A DNA stretch of 64,000 bases, from positions 1,283,491 to 1,347,490 of the forward strand of contig CM072520.1 in assembly GCA_036898135.1 (NCBI GenBank), in the 5' to 3' direction. The position numbers and the translations under genes were made by a program. Source of the stretch: Oncomelania hupensis. Its lineage: Eukaryota; Mollusca; Gastropoda; Littorinimorpha; Pomatiopsidae. This document shows positions 8,459 through 18,061 of this stretch, in pieces (positions within the stretch are counted from its first letter, which is position 1; each line of letters starts with the position of its first letter). A model generated the notes under the pieces. That model was given only the letters and a program-made list of their open reading frames with translations. It ran no database searches and had not been told where the DNA came from.

Positions 8459-10026
8459 TGTCACGAACTGGCTAGTATTAACTCTGCTTATTTTAATATT
8501 TAGCTTGGTTAGTATATATAATATTAGAATTTCAAAGTTAGGAGCAGACGATGAAAGTAATCAAGCGTAGCGGTAGCATACTGCCGATCATACACACAGT
8601 GATAGTTGACGCTGGCTGAGGCCATGACATCATCGTAATTACGAGAGTCGTAAACATTTTAACCAATGGGAGCTTACGCAAAGCGGTTCGAGCCAGTTTG
8701 ACTGGGTCCAAACCTAGCTTATCTTTGGTCAGTTGGGAGGAATACACCGAAGTGTTAACAGCTAGAAAGCTGACAGAGAAATCTCTTCACTCATAGACCA
8801 GGAAGCAGGACGTTAGAATCTTAGAATTCTATCAAGTCATCACGGGCCTGAACTTGTCAAACAGGTAAATGAACACCCTTCTGTTTCATCGTGATATATT
8901 TATATTATTGTTGAAATTATGTTTGTGGAATTTGCTATGCATAAATGTGAATTATTAATCCGAATTTGCCGTACCACGTGGAAGAGCCGAGCACGAGGCG
9001 AAACACGACCGGTTACGCCGCCATGTTGTATCCCGTACGGAACCACTGTTGTTTAACTTATATGTATGTTTGCAGACCAGTGGCTGTACCCGTGAATGTT
9101 TATAATATTATTAATTCTGGATGTGTATAGTTAGCCACGATTTATATTTATGTATGTATAGGAATTTAGAGTGAGATTCCAGTGGAACCCGGAAGTAGCA
9201 GAATGTTCGTCGCTTATGTATAGAGATGTGGAGCTATCACTGAGGGCTACTTTGGCTTTCAGTGAGACGCTCTGCACAAACCGATTATTCAGGGTTGTGC
9301 AGAATTTCGTCTCTTATATTCCAGACGAGCAGGCGAGCTATCCCGAGCTATCCCGAGCTATCCTGTGCACCCCACTCCACAGAAACGACTAGTTGGTTGA
9401 GGAGACTCTGCCGCACAAGCCGGAAAGAGCTACCTTGCAAAACCCCCTACAAGACCCCACAGCGTGGCAAGGGAACCCAACTACACAACTACCCAGGTGG
9501 ACCAGAAGCTACCTCACTGAAGGACTTCGCACGCTCCATCTAGCAGTTAAGTAAACACGCCAAGGTGCACTTAAACTGATCATAGCAGGACCACAGTAGT
9601 CCAACTCTTCAGAAACTGTAAAACGGACCACAGTAGTCCAAATCTACATGAAATATAATAGCCAGTGCCCGAGGAAGAAAAAACAGCTGCCTAGACTATC
9701 AGCGATCGAACTATTAGCATTGAAAGAGACTTCTTAAGTTAGATTAGTACTTAGAGAACCTTGTATAGAGTAGAAGAAATAAATGTGTGATTTTAACTGT
9801 TATCAAGTGGCTGGACTACATATGATTCATAGCCGTGTGAAAGCTAGTGTGACAGTAATCTTTTACCATTTTTTCTATCTATTTCTGTACCCCAACCTTA
9901 ACACAGAACGAGCTAAACAAATAAATTTATTAAAGTAATTCATAGGGTGACGTACTAGCAGTTCCCACCGAATAAACGTGAGGGTCCATAATTCCATTGT
10001 GCAGAGCCCATAAACCCCACGTGACA
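8459..10026 (+). repeat. E1 5' LTR with promoter-like and RNA-processing motifs
   Basis: A TATATATAAT box lies at 8513-8522 and a CCAAT box at 8663-8667. A YY1-like GCCGCCATGTTG lies at 9017-9028. Poly(A) signals AATAAA occur at 9778-9783 and 9971-9976. A strong splice donor context (acag|gtaaat, GT at 8865) and an acceptor (tatgtttgcag, AG at 9074-9075) could frame a 211-bp intron. A 10-bp tandem (cgagctatcc) is present three times near 9336-9362. None of these has been tested; the LTR ends are certain from the element structure. Confidence 0.9.
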
Positions 10027-10033
10027 CTTTAAT

Positions 10034-10051
10034 TGGCGAGCCTAGCCAGGA
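10034..10051 (+). other. Candidate primer binding site (E1)
   Basis: TGGCGAGCCTAGCCAGGA starts 7 bases after the 5' LTR. It has the 5' TGG expected to pair with a tRNA CCA end and is conserved in E2 and E3. I cannot name the primer tRNA. The leader between here and 10325 has no convincing ATG frame. Confidence 0.6.
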
Positions 10052-10324
10052 TCTGTGTATAATAGGAAGGGTATAACACTGATCAGTTTTGGTGCACTAT
10101 TCTTTAGTTAAAAACTTTTTTGCTTCAAATATTTTTGTGTCTGTAGGTTGCATTGTTCTTTTGCAGGTTTTGCTTAAGTAACTGTTGTATGCCATTTGAC
10201 TTTTGTTTTATTCTATTATTGATTACGAATTTGATTGTCTTTGCATTGTTTTTATTGAATTGCAATATTGCTAGTGTTTTGGTATTCCACGTGATTCAGA
10301 GGTTGTTCATAGACACTTTTGACA

Positions 10325-13300
10325 ATGTCGGACCCAGTGGCCTTGAGATTGCGCTTCAAGGAATTAGGGGAAGCTTTACACTTAGCAGGGGGAGACCTAA
10401 TTGCGTATATCAATGCAGAGGTAGAGAAACAGGAGGCTAAGGCAGAGAGAGCAGCAGAGAGGGAGGCGAAGAAACTAGCCTTAGAAGCAGAGCAAAAGAA
10501 ATTAGAATTAGAAGCAGAACAGAAGAAACTGGCATTAGAAGCAGAGCAGAAGAAGGTAGCAGCAGAGAGAGAAGCAGAAATTAGGAGGTGGGATTATGAG
10601 CGGGCAGAAAAAGAAAAAGAGCGGGCAGAAAAAGAAAAAGAGAGGGAAGAAAAGGAAAAAGAAAGACAGCATGAGTTAGAGCTAAGAAGATTGGGATCAG
10701 GAGCTTCAAGTTCTTCCTCAACCCCTTCCCACTCAGATCAGCTAGAGGTAGCATCCAACCCTGTACAAGGAATGTCATTTCCACTGGGAACATTCAATGA
10801 GAGAGAAGAAGGTCTAGATCTCTATTTGACTAGGTTTGAGCGTCTAGCAACAGAGTATAAACTAGATCCCACTCATTGGTCTTTTAAGCTTAGTCAAGGG
10901 CTTAGAGGAAAGGCTTATGACATCTACAGTAAGCTACCGACTGACAGAGTGACGGACTATCACAAAGTAAAAGAGGCACTCCTAACGGGATTCGAACTAA
11001 CAGGAGAATGCTACCGGCAAAAATTCCGCACCAATCGGAGAGGGAAAGGAGAGAGCTATGCGCAGTTCGCGGATCGGTTGTCCACAACGCTGGATAAGTG
11101 GATTAGCCAGTCAGCCACGGCTAAGACGTATGATGGACTGACAGAACTGTTAGTATGGGAACAGCTACGGGAAACCATGACCCCCGAGCTGAGAACATTC
11201 TCAGTAGAACAGGGCGCGGAAAGACTGGAAGATCTGGTCAAGGTCGCAGATAGGTACGTGGCCGCACACGGAGAAGCCAAGAGCTTCAGGCGAGACCTAA
11301 AGCCTAACGGGAAAGAGGCACAGAAACGAAGCCCTAACCGGGAAGAGCGCACCGCGAATAAGCCGAATAATCCCAGACCTGGGCAAAATAAAGGACCCAA
11401 CACGGAATTCGGGAAAAGAGGTCCCGCAGAACAGAGACGGTATTGTTCGTTCTGCAACAGAAACAATCACTCCACCGCAGAATGTTTCAAGTTGGCCGCA
11501 CAACGTAGGGAAGAGCGCGAAAGCCGGCCAGCGCACAGAGTTCTAACTCAAAGCAGCGGTAACAAGCCACACACTATCGGAGATCACCCATCGGTGACAG
11601 ACACGGTCAAGGTCAACGGAAAAGAAGCGAGCTGTCTGTATGACACAGGTCTATCATACGACGCGATAGTTAGCGAATCTCTTGTATCGCGCGCGGACTT
11701 GACAGACAAGACAGTCGACTTACAAGGAGCAGACTTGACGAAACCGACGACTACTTGCCCAATAGCCTGGATCGAAGTAGAGAGTAGGTACGTCACAGGA
11801 CGAATCCAAGCAGCTGTTTTACAGAAACCCCTGTATGATCTAGTGCTAGGTTGTAGGTATGTGTTCTTAGGCACGCCCCCCAAAACTGTAGAGATAGCTG
11901 CAGTGCAAACCAGGGCCCAAGCTAAAACCCAACCACCCCAGCCCGAGTTCGCTCCGAATCCAGGACTCGAAGAGATCAAAACAGCACAGAAAGAAGACAC
12001 CTCGATAGCGAAGTGCTTCCAGAAGCTACCCAAGGCGCACACACCCCCGCACAAGGGAGACTTCTACATGGAAGAGGGAGTTCTACATCGACAAGGAGAT
12101 GGAGATCACACCCAACTAGTACTACCAGCCACCCTTCGAGCCCAAGTACTAGAGTTAGGCCACAGCATGCCACTCAGCGGACACATGGGAATTGGAGCCA
12201 CAGTGCAGAGAATCAGCGCACACTACTATTGGCCAGGAATCACGGAGGATGTCAAGCGCTACGTGAAATCTTGCCACCAATGTCAACGATATTCCCCGCG
12301 ACATCACACCGTACCAGTTACCTTAGGACCATCGGTAGTAGTCGGCGTGCCATTCCAGCAAGTCTCAGTAGACATAGTAGGACCACTGCCCATGACCAAG
12401 AAGCGGAACAGATTTCTACTCACACTCGTCGACGCATGTACGATGTGGTGCGAAGCAGTCCCGTTGCCAGCGATCGACACCAAGAAGATTGCAGATGCAC
12501 TCATCGCCATCTTTACCAGAGTCGGATTCCCGGACAGCATTAGAACGGACAACGGATCTCAGTTCACCGGCCGCCTGATGCAAGACGTGTTCGAGTTGAT
12601 ACAAGTCCATCACATTCGCACACCACCATACCACCCAGCCAGCAACGGACAAGTAGAAAGACTGAATGGAACCCTTCTCACCATACTCAGGAAAGTCGCC
12701 GACGACAATCCAGAAGCGTGGGACACCTACGTGAATGCGGCACTGTTCGCATACCGAGAAACGCCCCATGCAGCCACAGGCTACACCCCGTCAACATTGC
12801 TATTCGGCAGACCTCTAGCAGGACCGCTAGAAGCCCTACGCAGAAGTTGGACGGAGGCCAAGATAGACGACACACCAAGAGGTGCCACCAAGTACGTCGC
12901 AGACCTGCAGGAAACCCTCAAAGCAACGTGGAAGAAAGCTGGTGAAGCACTGAAGAAGGCAAGAGCCCGTCAGGCGAAGTACTACAACCGCCACGCGAAG
13001 GACAGAGAACTGCAAGTCGGCGATCAAGTGCTACTCTTACTTCCAAGTGGAACCAACAAGCTGGACATCGCTTGGAGAGGACCGTACCGGGTGACTGCCA
13101 AGAAATCCAAGACAGTCTACCAAGTAGAGGTGAACGGGAGAGCCCGATACCACCACATCAATCTCCTCAAGAAATACATCGACAGACCCACGACCCTCGG
13201 CACGCACACATGGATGGCCATCGCCATCGCGGAGGAAGCTCATCCCCAACTACAACAGCATCGCCGTACCACTGACAAATGGAACCCGGAAAATCGCCCC

Positions 13301-13864
13301 GGACAAAGTCGTATGGACAGCCGAATGCGAGACAGCATTCCAAACACTCAAGGACAGAATGACATCGGCGCCAGTACTCCACCTACCCGATTTGACTCAG
13401 CCATTCGTTCTTCGCACCGACGCAAGCGACTTAGGCCTCGGAGCAGTACTGCTACAGCGCGACCCCAAGAATGCAGAGACGCTATTCCCTGTCGCCTACG
13501 CCAGCAGAAAATTGAGACCCGCCGAGACCCACTACGCCACGTCGGAGAAAGAATGCCTTGGACTAGTCTGGGCCATACAGAAGTTTCAACTCTACCTGTA
13601 TGGGACCCACTTCACAGTTCAGGTGGACCATCAACCACTATCGTTCCTGGCAGCCTCCAAGTCTTTGAACTCTCGCCTGATGCGATGGGCACTCACCCTT
13701 CAGGCATACTCATTCCAAATCGAGTACATCCCCGGCAAAGAGAACCACGGAGCCGACTACCTCAGTCGCCATCTCGTGGAGGACACAGCAGCTGTCGCCC
13801 ACCCAACACAACTAAGGACCACAGCACCAGAATTCGTCCCCGCCCAGTAATACCCTGTCACTAG
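10325..13864 (+). CDS. gag-pol: E1 Gag-protease-integrase polyprotein with frame-shifted tail
   Basis: The first ATG (10325) gives 1179 residues. A charged coiled coil of EAEQKK and ERAEKEK repeats spans about 37-125. A helical capsid-like region spans about 155-275. A CCHC zinc knuckle (C-x2-C-x4-H-x4-C) lies at 374-387. Protease has Asp-Thr-Gly at 440-442. Integrase has an HHCC finger from 613, then Asp683, Asp742 and Glu778 with 35 residues between the last two (a DD35E core), and a WRGPY module near 917. The order is Gag-PR-IN. At about 13238 (residue 971) a deletion removes most of RT and shifts the frame, so the last 207 or so residues are out of frame and meaningless. The product could still assemble, mature and integrate, but not reverse-transcribe. 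Confidence 0.85.
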   Translation: MSDPVALRLRFKELGEALHLAGGDLIAYINAEVEKQEAKAERAAEREAKKLALEAEQKKLELEAEQKKLALEAEQKKVAAEREAEIRRWDYERAEKEKERAEKEKEREEKEKERQHELELRRLGSGASSSSSTPSHSDQLEVASNPVQGMSFPLGTFNEREEGLDLYLTRFERLATEYKLDPTHWSFKLSQGLRGKAYDIYSKLPTDRVTDYHKVKEALLTGFELTGECYRQKFRTNRRGKGESYAQFADRLSTTLDKWISQSATAKTYDGLTELLVWEQLRETMTPELRTFSVEQGAERLEDLVKVADRYVAAHGEAKSFRRDLKPNGKEAQKRSPNREERTANKPNNPRPGQNKGPNTEFGKRGPAEQRRYCSFCNRNNHSTAECFKLAAQRREERESRPAHRVLTQSSGNKPHTIGDHPSVTDTVKVNGKEASCLYDTGLSYDAIVSESLVSRADLTDKTVDLQGADLTKPTTTCPIAWIEVESRYVTGRIQAAVLQKPLYDLVLGCRYVFLGTPPKTVEIAAVQTRAQAKTQPPQPEFAPNPGLEEIKTAQKEDTSIAKCFQKLPKAHTPPHKGDFYMEEGVLHRQGDGDHTQLVLPATLRAQVLELGHSMPLSGHMGIGATVQRISAHYYWPGITEDVKRYVKSCHQCQRYSPRHHTVPVTLGPSVVVGVPFQQVSVDIVGPLPMTKKRNRFLLTLVDACTMWCEAVPLPAIDTKKIADALIAIFTRVGFPDSIRTDNGSQFTGRLMQDVFELIQVHHIRTPPYHPASNGQVERLNGTLLTILRKVADDNPEAWDTYVNAALFAYRETPHAATGYTPSTLLFGRPLAGPLEALRRSWTEAKIDDTPRGATKYVADLQETLKATWKKAGEALKKARARQAKYYNRHAKDRELQVGDQVLLLLPSGTNKLDIAWRGPYRVTAKKSKTVYQVEVNGRARYHHINLLKKYIDRPTTLGTHTWMAIAIAEEAHPQLQQHRRTTDKWNPENRPGQSRMDSRMRDSIPNTQGQNDIGASTPPTRFDSAIRSSHRRKRLRPRSSTATARPQECRDAIPCRLRQQKIETRRDPLRHVGERMPWTSLGHTEVSTLPVWDPLHSSGGPSTTIVPGSLQVFELSPDAMGTHPSGILIPNRVHPRQREPRSRLPQSPSRGGHSSCRPPNTTKDHSTRIRPRPVIPCH
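13359..13850 (+). pseudogene. E1 RT thumb / RNase H remnant
   Basis: In another frame from the fused Gag-PR-IN protein, this stretch encodes the RNase H end of Pol. It has LRTDASDLGLGAVL (catalytic Asp), SEKECLGLVWAI (Glu), VQVDHQPL (Asp) and YIPGKENHGADYLSRH. It has no start of its own and lost its RT domain to the 929-bp deletion. The last codons before TAA match those of E2 and E3. Downstream to 14017 is 3' untranslated element sequence. Confidence 0.85.
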
Positions 13865-14003
13865 TGTCCATAGCTACCTGGCACAGCATTGCAGCTCAGG
13901 TAGAGCAACTTACTTAGTTTGTAAATAGGACCCTAGGATAGTGCAGCGTTAAACTAGGCACTGTAGTAGAAAAAGGTCGAATCCAGTAGTCATCGCCTTT
14001 TTT

Positions 14004-14017
14004 CAGTTGAGGGAGCC
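14004..14017 (+). other. Candidate polypurine tract (E1)
   Basis: TTGAGGGAGCC directly precedes the TGTCAC of the 3' LTR and is the same in all three copies. Its purine core GAGGGAG is the likely plus-strand primer, inferred from position. Confidence 0.5.
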
Positions 14018-15585
14018 TGTCACGAACTGGCTAGTATTAACTCTGCTTATTTTAATATTTAGCTTGGTTAGTATATATAATATTAGAATTTCAAAGTTAG
14101 GAGCAGACGATGAAAGTAATCAAGCGTAGCGGTAGCATACTGCCGATCATACACACAGTGATAGTTGACGCTGGCTGAGGCCATGACATCATCGTAATTA
14201 CGAGAGTCGTAAACATTTTAACCAATGGGAGCTTACGCAAAGCGGTTCGAGCCAGTTTGACTGGGTCCAAACCTAGCTTATCTTTGGTCAGTTGGGAGGA
14301 ATACACCGAAGTGTTAACAGCTAGAAAGCTGACAGAGAAATCTCTTCACTCATAGACCAGGAAGCAGGACGTTAGAATCTTAGAATTCTATCAAGTCATC
14401 ACGGGCCTGAACTTGTCAAACAGGTAAATGAACACCCTTCTGTTTCATCGTGATATATTTATATTATTGTTGAAATTATGTTTGTGGAATTTGCTATGCA
14501 TAAATGTGAATTATTAATCCGAATTTGCCGTACCACGTGGAAGAGCCGAGCACGAGGCGAAACACGACCGGTTACGCCGCCATGTTGTATCCCGTACGGA
14601 ACCACTGTTGTTTAACTTATATGTATGTTTGCAGACCAGTGGCTGTACCCGTGAATGTTTATAATATTATTAATTCTGGATGTGTATAGTTAGCCACGAT
14701 TTATATTTATGTATGTATAGGAATTTAGAGTGAGATTCCAGTGGAACCCGGAAGTAGCAGAATGTTCGTCGCTTATGTATAGAGATGTGGAGCTATCACT
14801 GAGGGCTACTTTGGCTTTCAGTGAGACGCTCTGCACAAACCGATTATTCAGGGTTGTGCAGAATTTCGTCTCTTATATTCCAGACGAGCAGGCGAGCTAT
14901 CCCGAGCTATCCCGAGCTATCCTGTGCACCCCACTCCACAGAAACGACTAGTTGGTTGAGGAGACTCTGCCGCACAAGCCGGAAAGAGCTACCTTGCAAA
15001 ACCCCCTACAAGACCCCACAGCGTGGCAAGGGAACCCAACTACACAACTACCCAGGTGGACCAGAAGCTACCTCACAGAAGGACTTCGCACGCTCCATCT
15101 AGCAGTTAAGTAAACACGCCAAGGTGCACTTAAACTGATCATAGCAGGACCACAGTAGTCCAACTCTTCAGAAACTGTAAAACGGACCACAGTAGTCCAA
15201 ATCTACATGAAATATAATAGCCAGTGCCCGAGGAAGAAAAAACAGCTGCCTAGACTATCAGCGATCGAACTATTAGCATTGAAAGAGACTTCTTAAGTTA
15301 GATTAGTACTTAGAGAACCTTGTATAGAGTAGAAGAAATAAATGTGTGATTTTAACTGTTATCAAGTGGCTGGACTACATATGATTCATAGCCGTGTGAA
15401 AGCTAGTGTGACAGTAATCTTTTACCATTTTTTCTATCTATTTCTGTACCCCAACCTTAACACAGAACGAGCTAAACAAATAAATTTATTAAAGTAATTC
15501 ATAGGGTGACGTACTAGCAGTTCCCACCGAATAAACGTGAGGGTCCATAATTCCATTGTGCAGAGCCCATAAACCCCACGTGACA
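14018..15585 (+). repeat. E1 3' LTR
   Basis: It is the same length as the 5' LTR (1568 bp) and differs at one base that I noticed. It ends in GTGACA followed by the CATAA duplication. The 93-codon and 73-codon frames in it are discussed in the findings. Confidence 0.95.
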
Positions 15586-16044
15586 CATAACTATAACTAT
15601 AATAGTTCAGAGCGCGAGGCGTCTGTTGGGGAGGGAAGGTGCATTTGTGGACGTGTGCGCGCGATTGTGTGTGTGTGTGTGTGTGTGTATGTGTGTGTGT
15701 GTGTGTGTGTGCTGGCTTGCTTTGGGTTTTTTGGTTTGCTTCTTTGTTGATTTTTTTTCGGTTTTTTACCCCTTCTTTTTTCTAACACTATGTCTTATAA
15801 ACTGCGTTGTGAGTCTGTTGAGTGTAGTATCATTATAAAGCGCTTAGCGCTGTTGGATATATGCGCTATATCAAAATGCCTGTAATAAAAAAATAAATAA
15901 AGCCACTTTGTTGGTACTAACAAAATCTAGTGCGTTGATTGCTGTGTTAATAATATATTGATACTTTACAGCATATGTCAGTGAGCTCCTATTAACTCGT
16001 GAGCAAACCCAATGTAAGTCATCATCAAACTATGTTGAAAACCT
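15586..16044. other. Gene-free spacer with GT tract and SINE-like tail
   Basis: The E1 duplication CATAA sits at 15586-15590. A GT tract lies at about 15669-15711. A GCGCTTAGCGCTGTTGGATA box followed by an A-rich TAAATAAA tail at 15838-15902 looks like the 3' end of an SINE-like repeat. No gene is seen. Confidence 0.6.
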
Positions 16045-16045
16045 A

Positions 16046-16110
16046 ATCCTATCCTATCCCGTAACTCAGAGGTCGTACGGGCACCACAGATGATCGTTTA
16101 ACCAGCATAT
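16046..16110 (-). mobile_element. LINE 3'-end fragment, family L-C (split copy, left part)
   Basis: CCTATCCTATCCCGTAACTC starts a fragment that matches 19597-19801 and 48144-48552. In sense (minus) it is the extreme 3' end of a LINE with a TAGGA-type tail. The copy continues at 18062, because a Rex1-like LINE has inserted inside it. Confidence 0.7.
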
Positions 16111-16111
16111 A

Positions 16112-17524
16112 TTGAGAACCCAGTTCAGGAAGACGAAGGCAACCAAGGCGGCCGGCCCTGACGGCATCTCAGCTCGGCTACTCAAGAGCTGCGCTGATTC
16201 CCTTGCACCTGCCTTTCAGCCCCTCTTCCAAGCCTCCGTTGACTCTGGCATTGTACCCACTCTATGGAAATCCTCAGTCATCATCCCCGTCCCCAAAAAG
16301 CCCAGACCCACTGAGCCTAACCATTACCGCCCTGTTGCCCTCACCCCTCTACCCATGAAGTGCCTCGAGCGCATAATGCTGAGGAACCTGCAGCCTTTCA
16401 TTGAGCCACACCTGGACCCCCTGCAATTTGCCTACCGTGCAGGTCGGGGGGTGGAAGATGCAGTGGCGACCATCCTTCACCGGCTGCTGAAGCACCTGGA
16501 GACTCCCGGCCATTATGCTAGGTTACTGTTTGCTGACTTCAGTTCGGCCTTCAACACCATGCAGAGACACGTACTGGTGGAGAAGCTTCAGCAGCTGGCA
16601 GTCTCCACAGTCATCGTTCGGTGGGTGCTTGACTTCCTCACTGACAGACGGCAGCGGGTGCGGGTGGCGGGTGGCGGGGAGACTGGGGTCACGCTCTCGC
16701 CTGAGTTGACGACAAACACGGGCGCCCCCCAGGGGTGTGTGCTCAGCCCGTTTTTGTACATTACCTACACAAACAGCTGCAAGTGCGAGGGTGATAAATG
16801 CTCTTGCTCCAAGTTCGCTGACGACTCTGCCATCCTCGGCCTGATGTCCGATGCTGAGTCGGAGACGACATATCAGGCCACTGTCAACAGGTTCGCCGCC
16901 TGGTGCTCAGAGCACCACCTGCAGCTCAACGTCATCAAGACCAAAGAGTTAGTTGTGGACCCGAGAAGGGACGCTCCGCCTGTACAGCCTGTCATTATCG
17001 GGCAGGAGCAGGTGGAGATAGTGGAGTCCTTCCGCTACCTCGGCCTCATCCTCGACTCTGCACTCAACTTCCAGGAGCAAGTCACTTCTGTCCAGAGGAA
17101 GTGTCAGCAGAGGCTGTATGTGCTGCGCCGACTGCGGTCTCTCGAACTGGACCCCCAGCTGCTCCTCAACCTCTATCGCTCCATCATAGAGCCCCTTCTC
17201 ACATACTGCAGTAGTATATACCACCCCTTCCTCTCTGTCACTGAAAGAAACAAGTTGATGAAAATTTCAAACACGGCCTCAAAGATCATTGGCCTCCCCG
17301 TCCCCCTCATCTCTGAGATAACAGACAAAGCCCTGCTCCGCAAGGCGCATGCGGTCTCTGCTGACAGCTCCCACCCATTGCACGCGGAGTTTGAACTGCT
17401 CCCCTCGGGCAGGCGGTATCGCTCCATCAAATGCAAGAAGGCAAAGCACTCTCGCAGCTTTGTTCCCATGGCAGTGGGTAGACTGAATGCTGCCTCTGGC
17501 TCCGGCTGGCGCATCGGATGTTAA
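16112..17524 (+). CDS. Rex1-like reverse transcriptase, 5'-truncated
   Basis: This is an open frame of 470 codons with no real start; it begins inside RT because of 5' truncation, as is usual for LINE copies. RT motifs in order are AAGPDGISARLL, NHYRPVALT, MKCLERI, FADFSSAFNTM, GAPQGCVLSP, FADD (16814-16825, residue 235) and SFRYLGLILD. The C-terminal part (YRSIIEPLLTYCSSIY) is the usual LINE tail domain. The endonuclease domain is missing. No internal stop is present, so the insertion is fairly young. It cannot function alone. Confidence 0.85.
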   Translation: MRTQFRKTKATKAAGPDGISARLLKSCADSLAPAFQPLFQASVDSGIVPTLWKSSVIIPVPKKPRPTEPNHYRPVALTPLPMKCLERIMLRNLQPFIEPHLDPLQFAYRAGRGVEDAVATILHRLLKHLETPGHYARLLFADFSSAFNTMQRHVLVEKLQQLAVSTVIVRWVLDFLTDRRQRVRVAGGGETGVTLSPELTTNTGAPQGCVLSPFLYITYTNSCKCEGDKCSCSKFADDSAILGLMSDAESETTYQATVNRFAAWCSEHHLQLNVIKTKELVVDPRRDAPPVQPVIIGQEQVEIVESFRYLGLILDSALNFQEQVTSVQRKCQQRLYVLRRLRSLELDPQLLLNLYRSIIEPLLTYCSSIYHPFLSVTERNKLMKISNTASKIIGLPVPLISEITDKALLRKAHAVSADSSHPLHAEFELLPSGRRYRSIKCKKAKHSRSFVPMAVGRLNAASGSGWRIGC

Positions 17525-17639
17525 CACTGCCCTACTGCACGCTCTAGCTAGAGTCAACTATACAGTCAAGCAATTACAATAATTATGTCTACGCTAATTA
17601 AATTGTCAATGTACTGTGCTGCTAACTTGCATAATTATA

Positions 17640-17800
17640 TGTATATGCATATTTGTACGTGTGTGTGTATGTGTGTGTATTTGGGTGGGTGTGCGTGTAT
17701 GTGTGTATATATGTGTATGTATAGGTGTATGTGGGTGGGTATGTTTATATATGGGTGTGTGTGTGTGTGCGTGTATATGTGTGTATGTGTATATCTATAA
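17640..17800. repeat. GT/TA-rich tract in LINE 3' UTR
   Basis: Alternating TGTG and TATA runs inside the Rex1-like 3' UTR. The Cys/Val/Tyr-rich frames here are artefacts. Confidence 0.85.
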
Positions 17801-18061
17801 TATATATGTAGTATTAATACAATTTATTAACTTTGTCTCTTAGTTATGATAGCTGTAGAAATTGAATAGTGTTATTTTAATTTGTGCTAAACTGTATTAG
17901 TGTATTAGTACACATGTGATATGGTTTTGTGGTTGTAAGTTATGATAGGATGACGATGAGTATGTGGTGGGCATATGTGTTTTTATACAGTGCGTATCCT
18001 GGTGGCAAAACAAATTTTCCTCTTTGATGGAATAAAGAATATATTGACTTGACTTGACTTG

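Larger units (their letters stand above)
8459..15585 (+). mobile_element. Gmr1-like Ty3/gypsy LTR retrotransposon, copy E1 (internal RT deletion)
   Basis: Two 1568-bp LTRs (8459-10026 and 14018-15585) start TGTCAC and end GTGACA. A perfect 5-bp duplication CATAA flanks the element (8454-8458 and 15586-15590). The internal region is 3991 bp: leader, Gag, protease, integrase, then a broken RT and an RNase H remnant. I saw one LTR mismatch by eye (cactga versus cacaga near 9515/15074), so the insertion is recent. The internal region is 952 bp shorter than in E3. That difference is fully explained by a 929-bp deletion plus the 21-bp and 2-bp length differences described under E3. Confidence 0.95.
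16111..18061 (+). mobile_element. Rex1-like LINE, 5'-truncated, nested insertion
   Basis: It encodes the RT half of a LINE, then a GT-rich 3' UTR, an AATAAAG signal near 18030 and a TTGAC tail (three to four units, about 18043-18061). The flanks read ccagcATAT and ATATtccatc, which rejoin to the L-C fragment sequence, with ATAT (16107-16110 and 18062-18065) as a likely short duplication. The protein resembles Rex1/Babar-group RTs; the clade is by recollection of motifs. Confidence 0.8.

Noticed and set aside
8538..8747. 69-codon antisense frame in the E1/E3 LTRs (repeated at 14097, 36661 and 43159)
   Set aside because: It is conserved only because the LTRs are near-identical; it is absent from the E2 LTR type and has no known motif.
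10153..10440. 95-codon hydrophobic frame in the LTR-element leader (also at 38263; 60 codons near 32696 minus)
   Set aside because: It starts at TTG, overlaps the start of gag in another frame and is shorter in E2. It looks like an AT-rich leader, not a gene.
11056..13382. Many frames of 60-176 codons antisense or out of frame inside gag-pol
   Set aside because: They are shadows of the real polyprotein frame and recur at matching places in all three copies.
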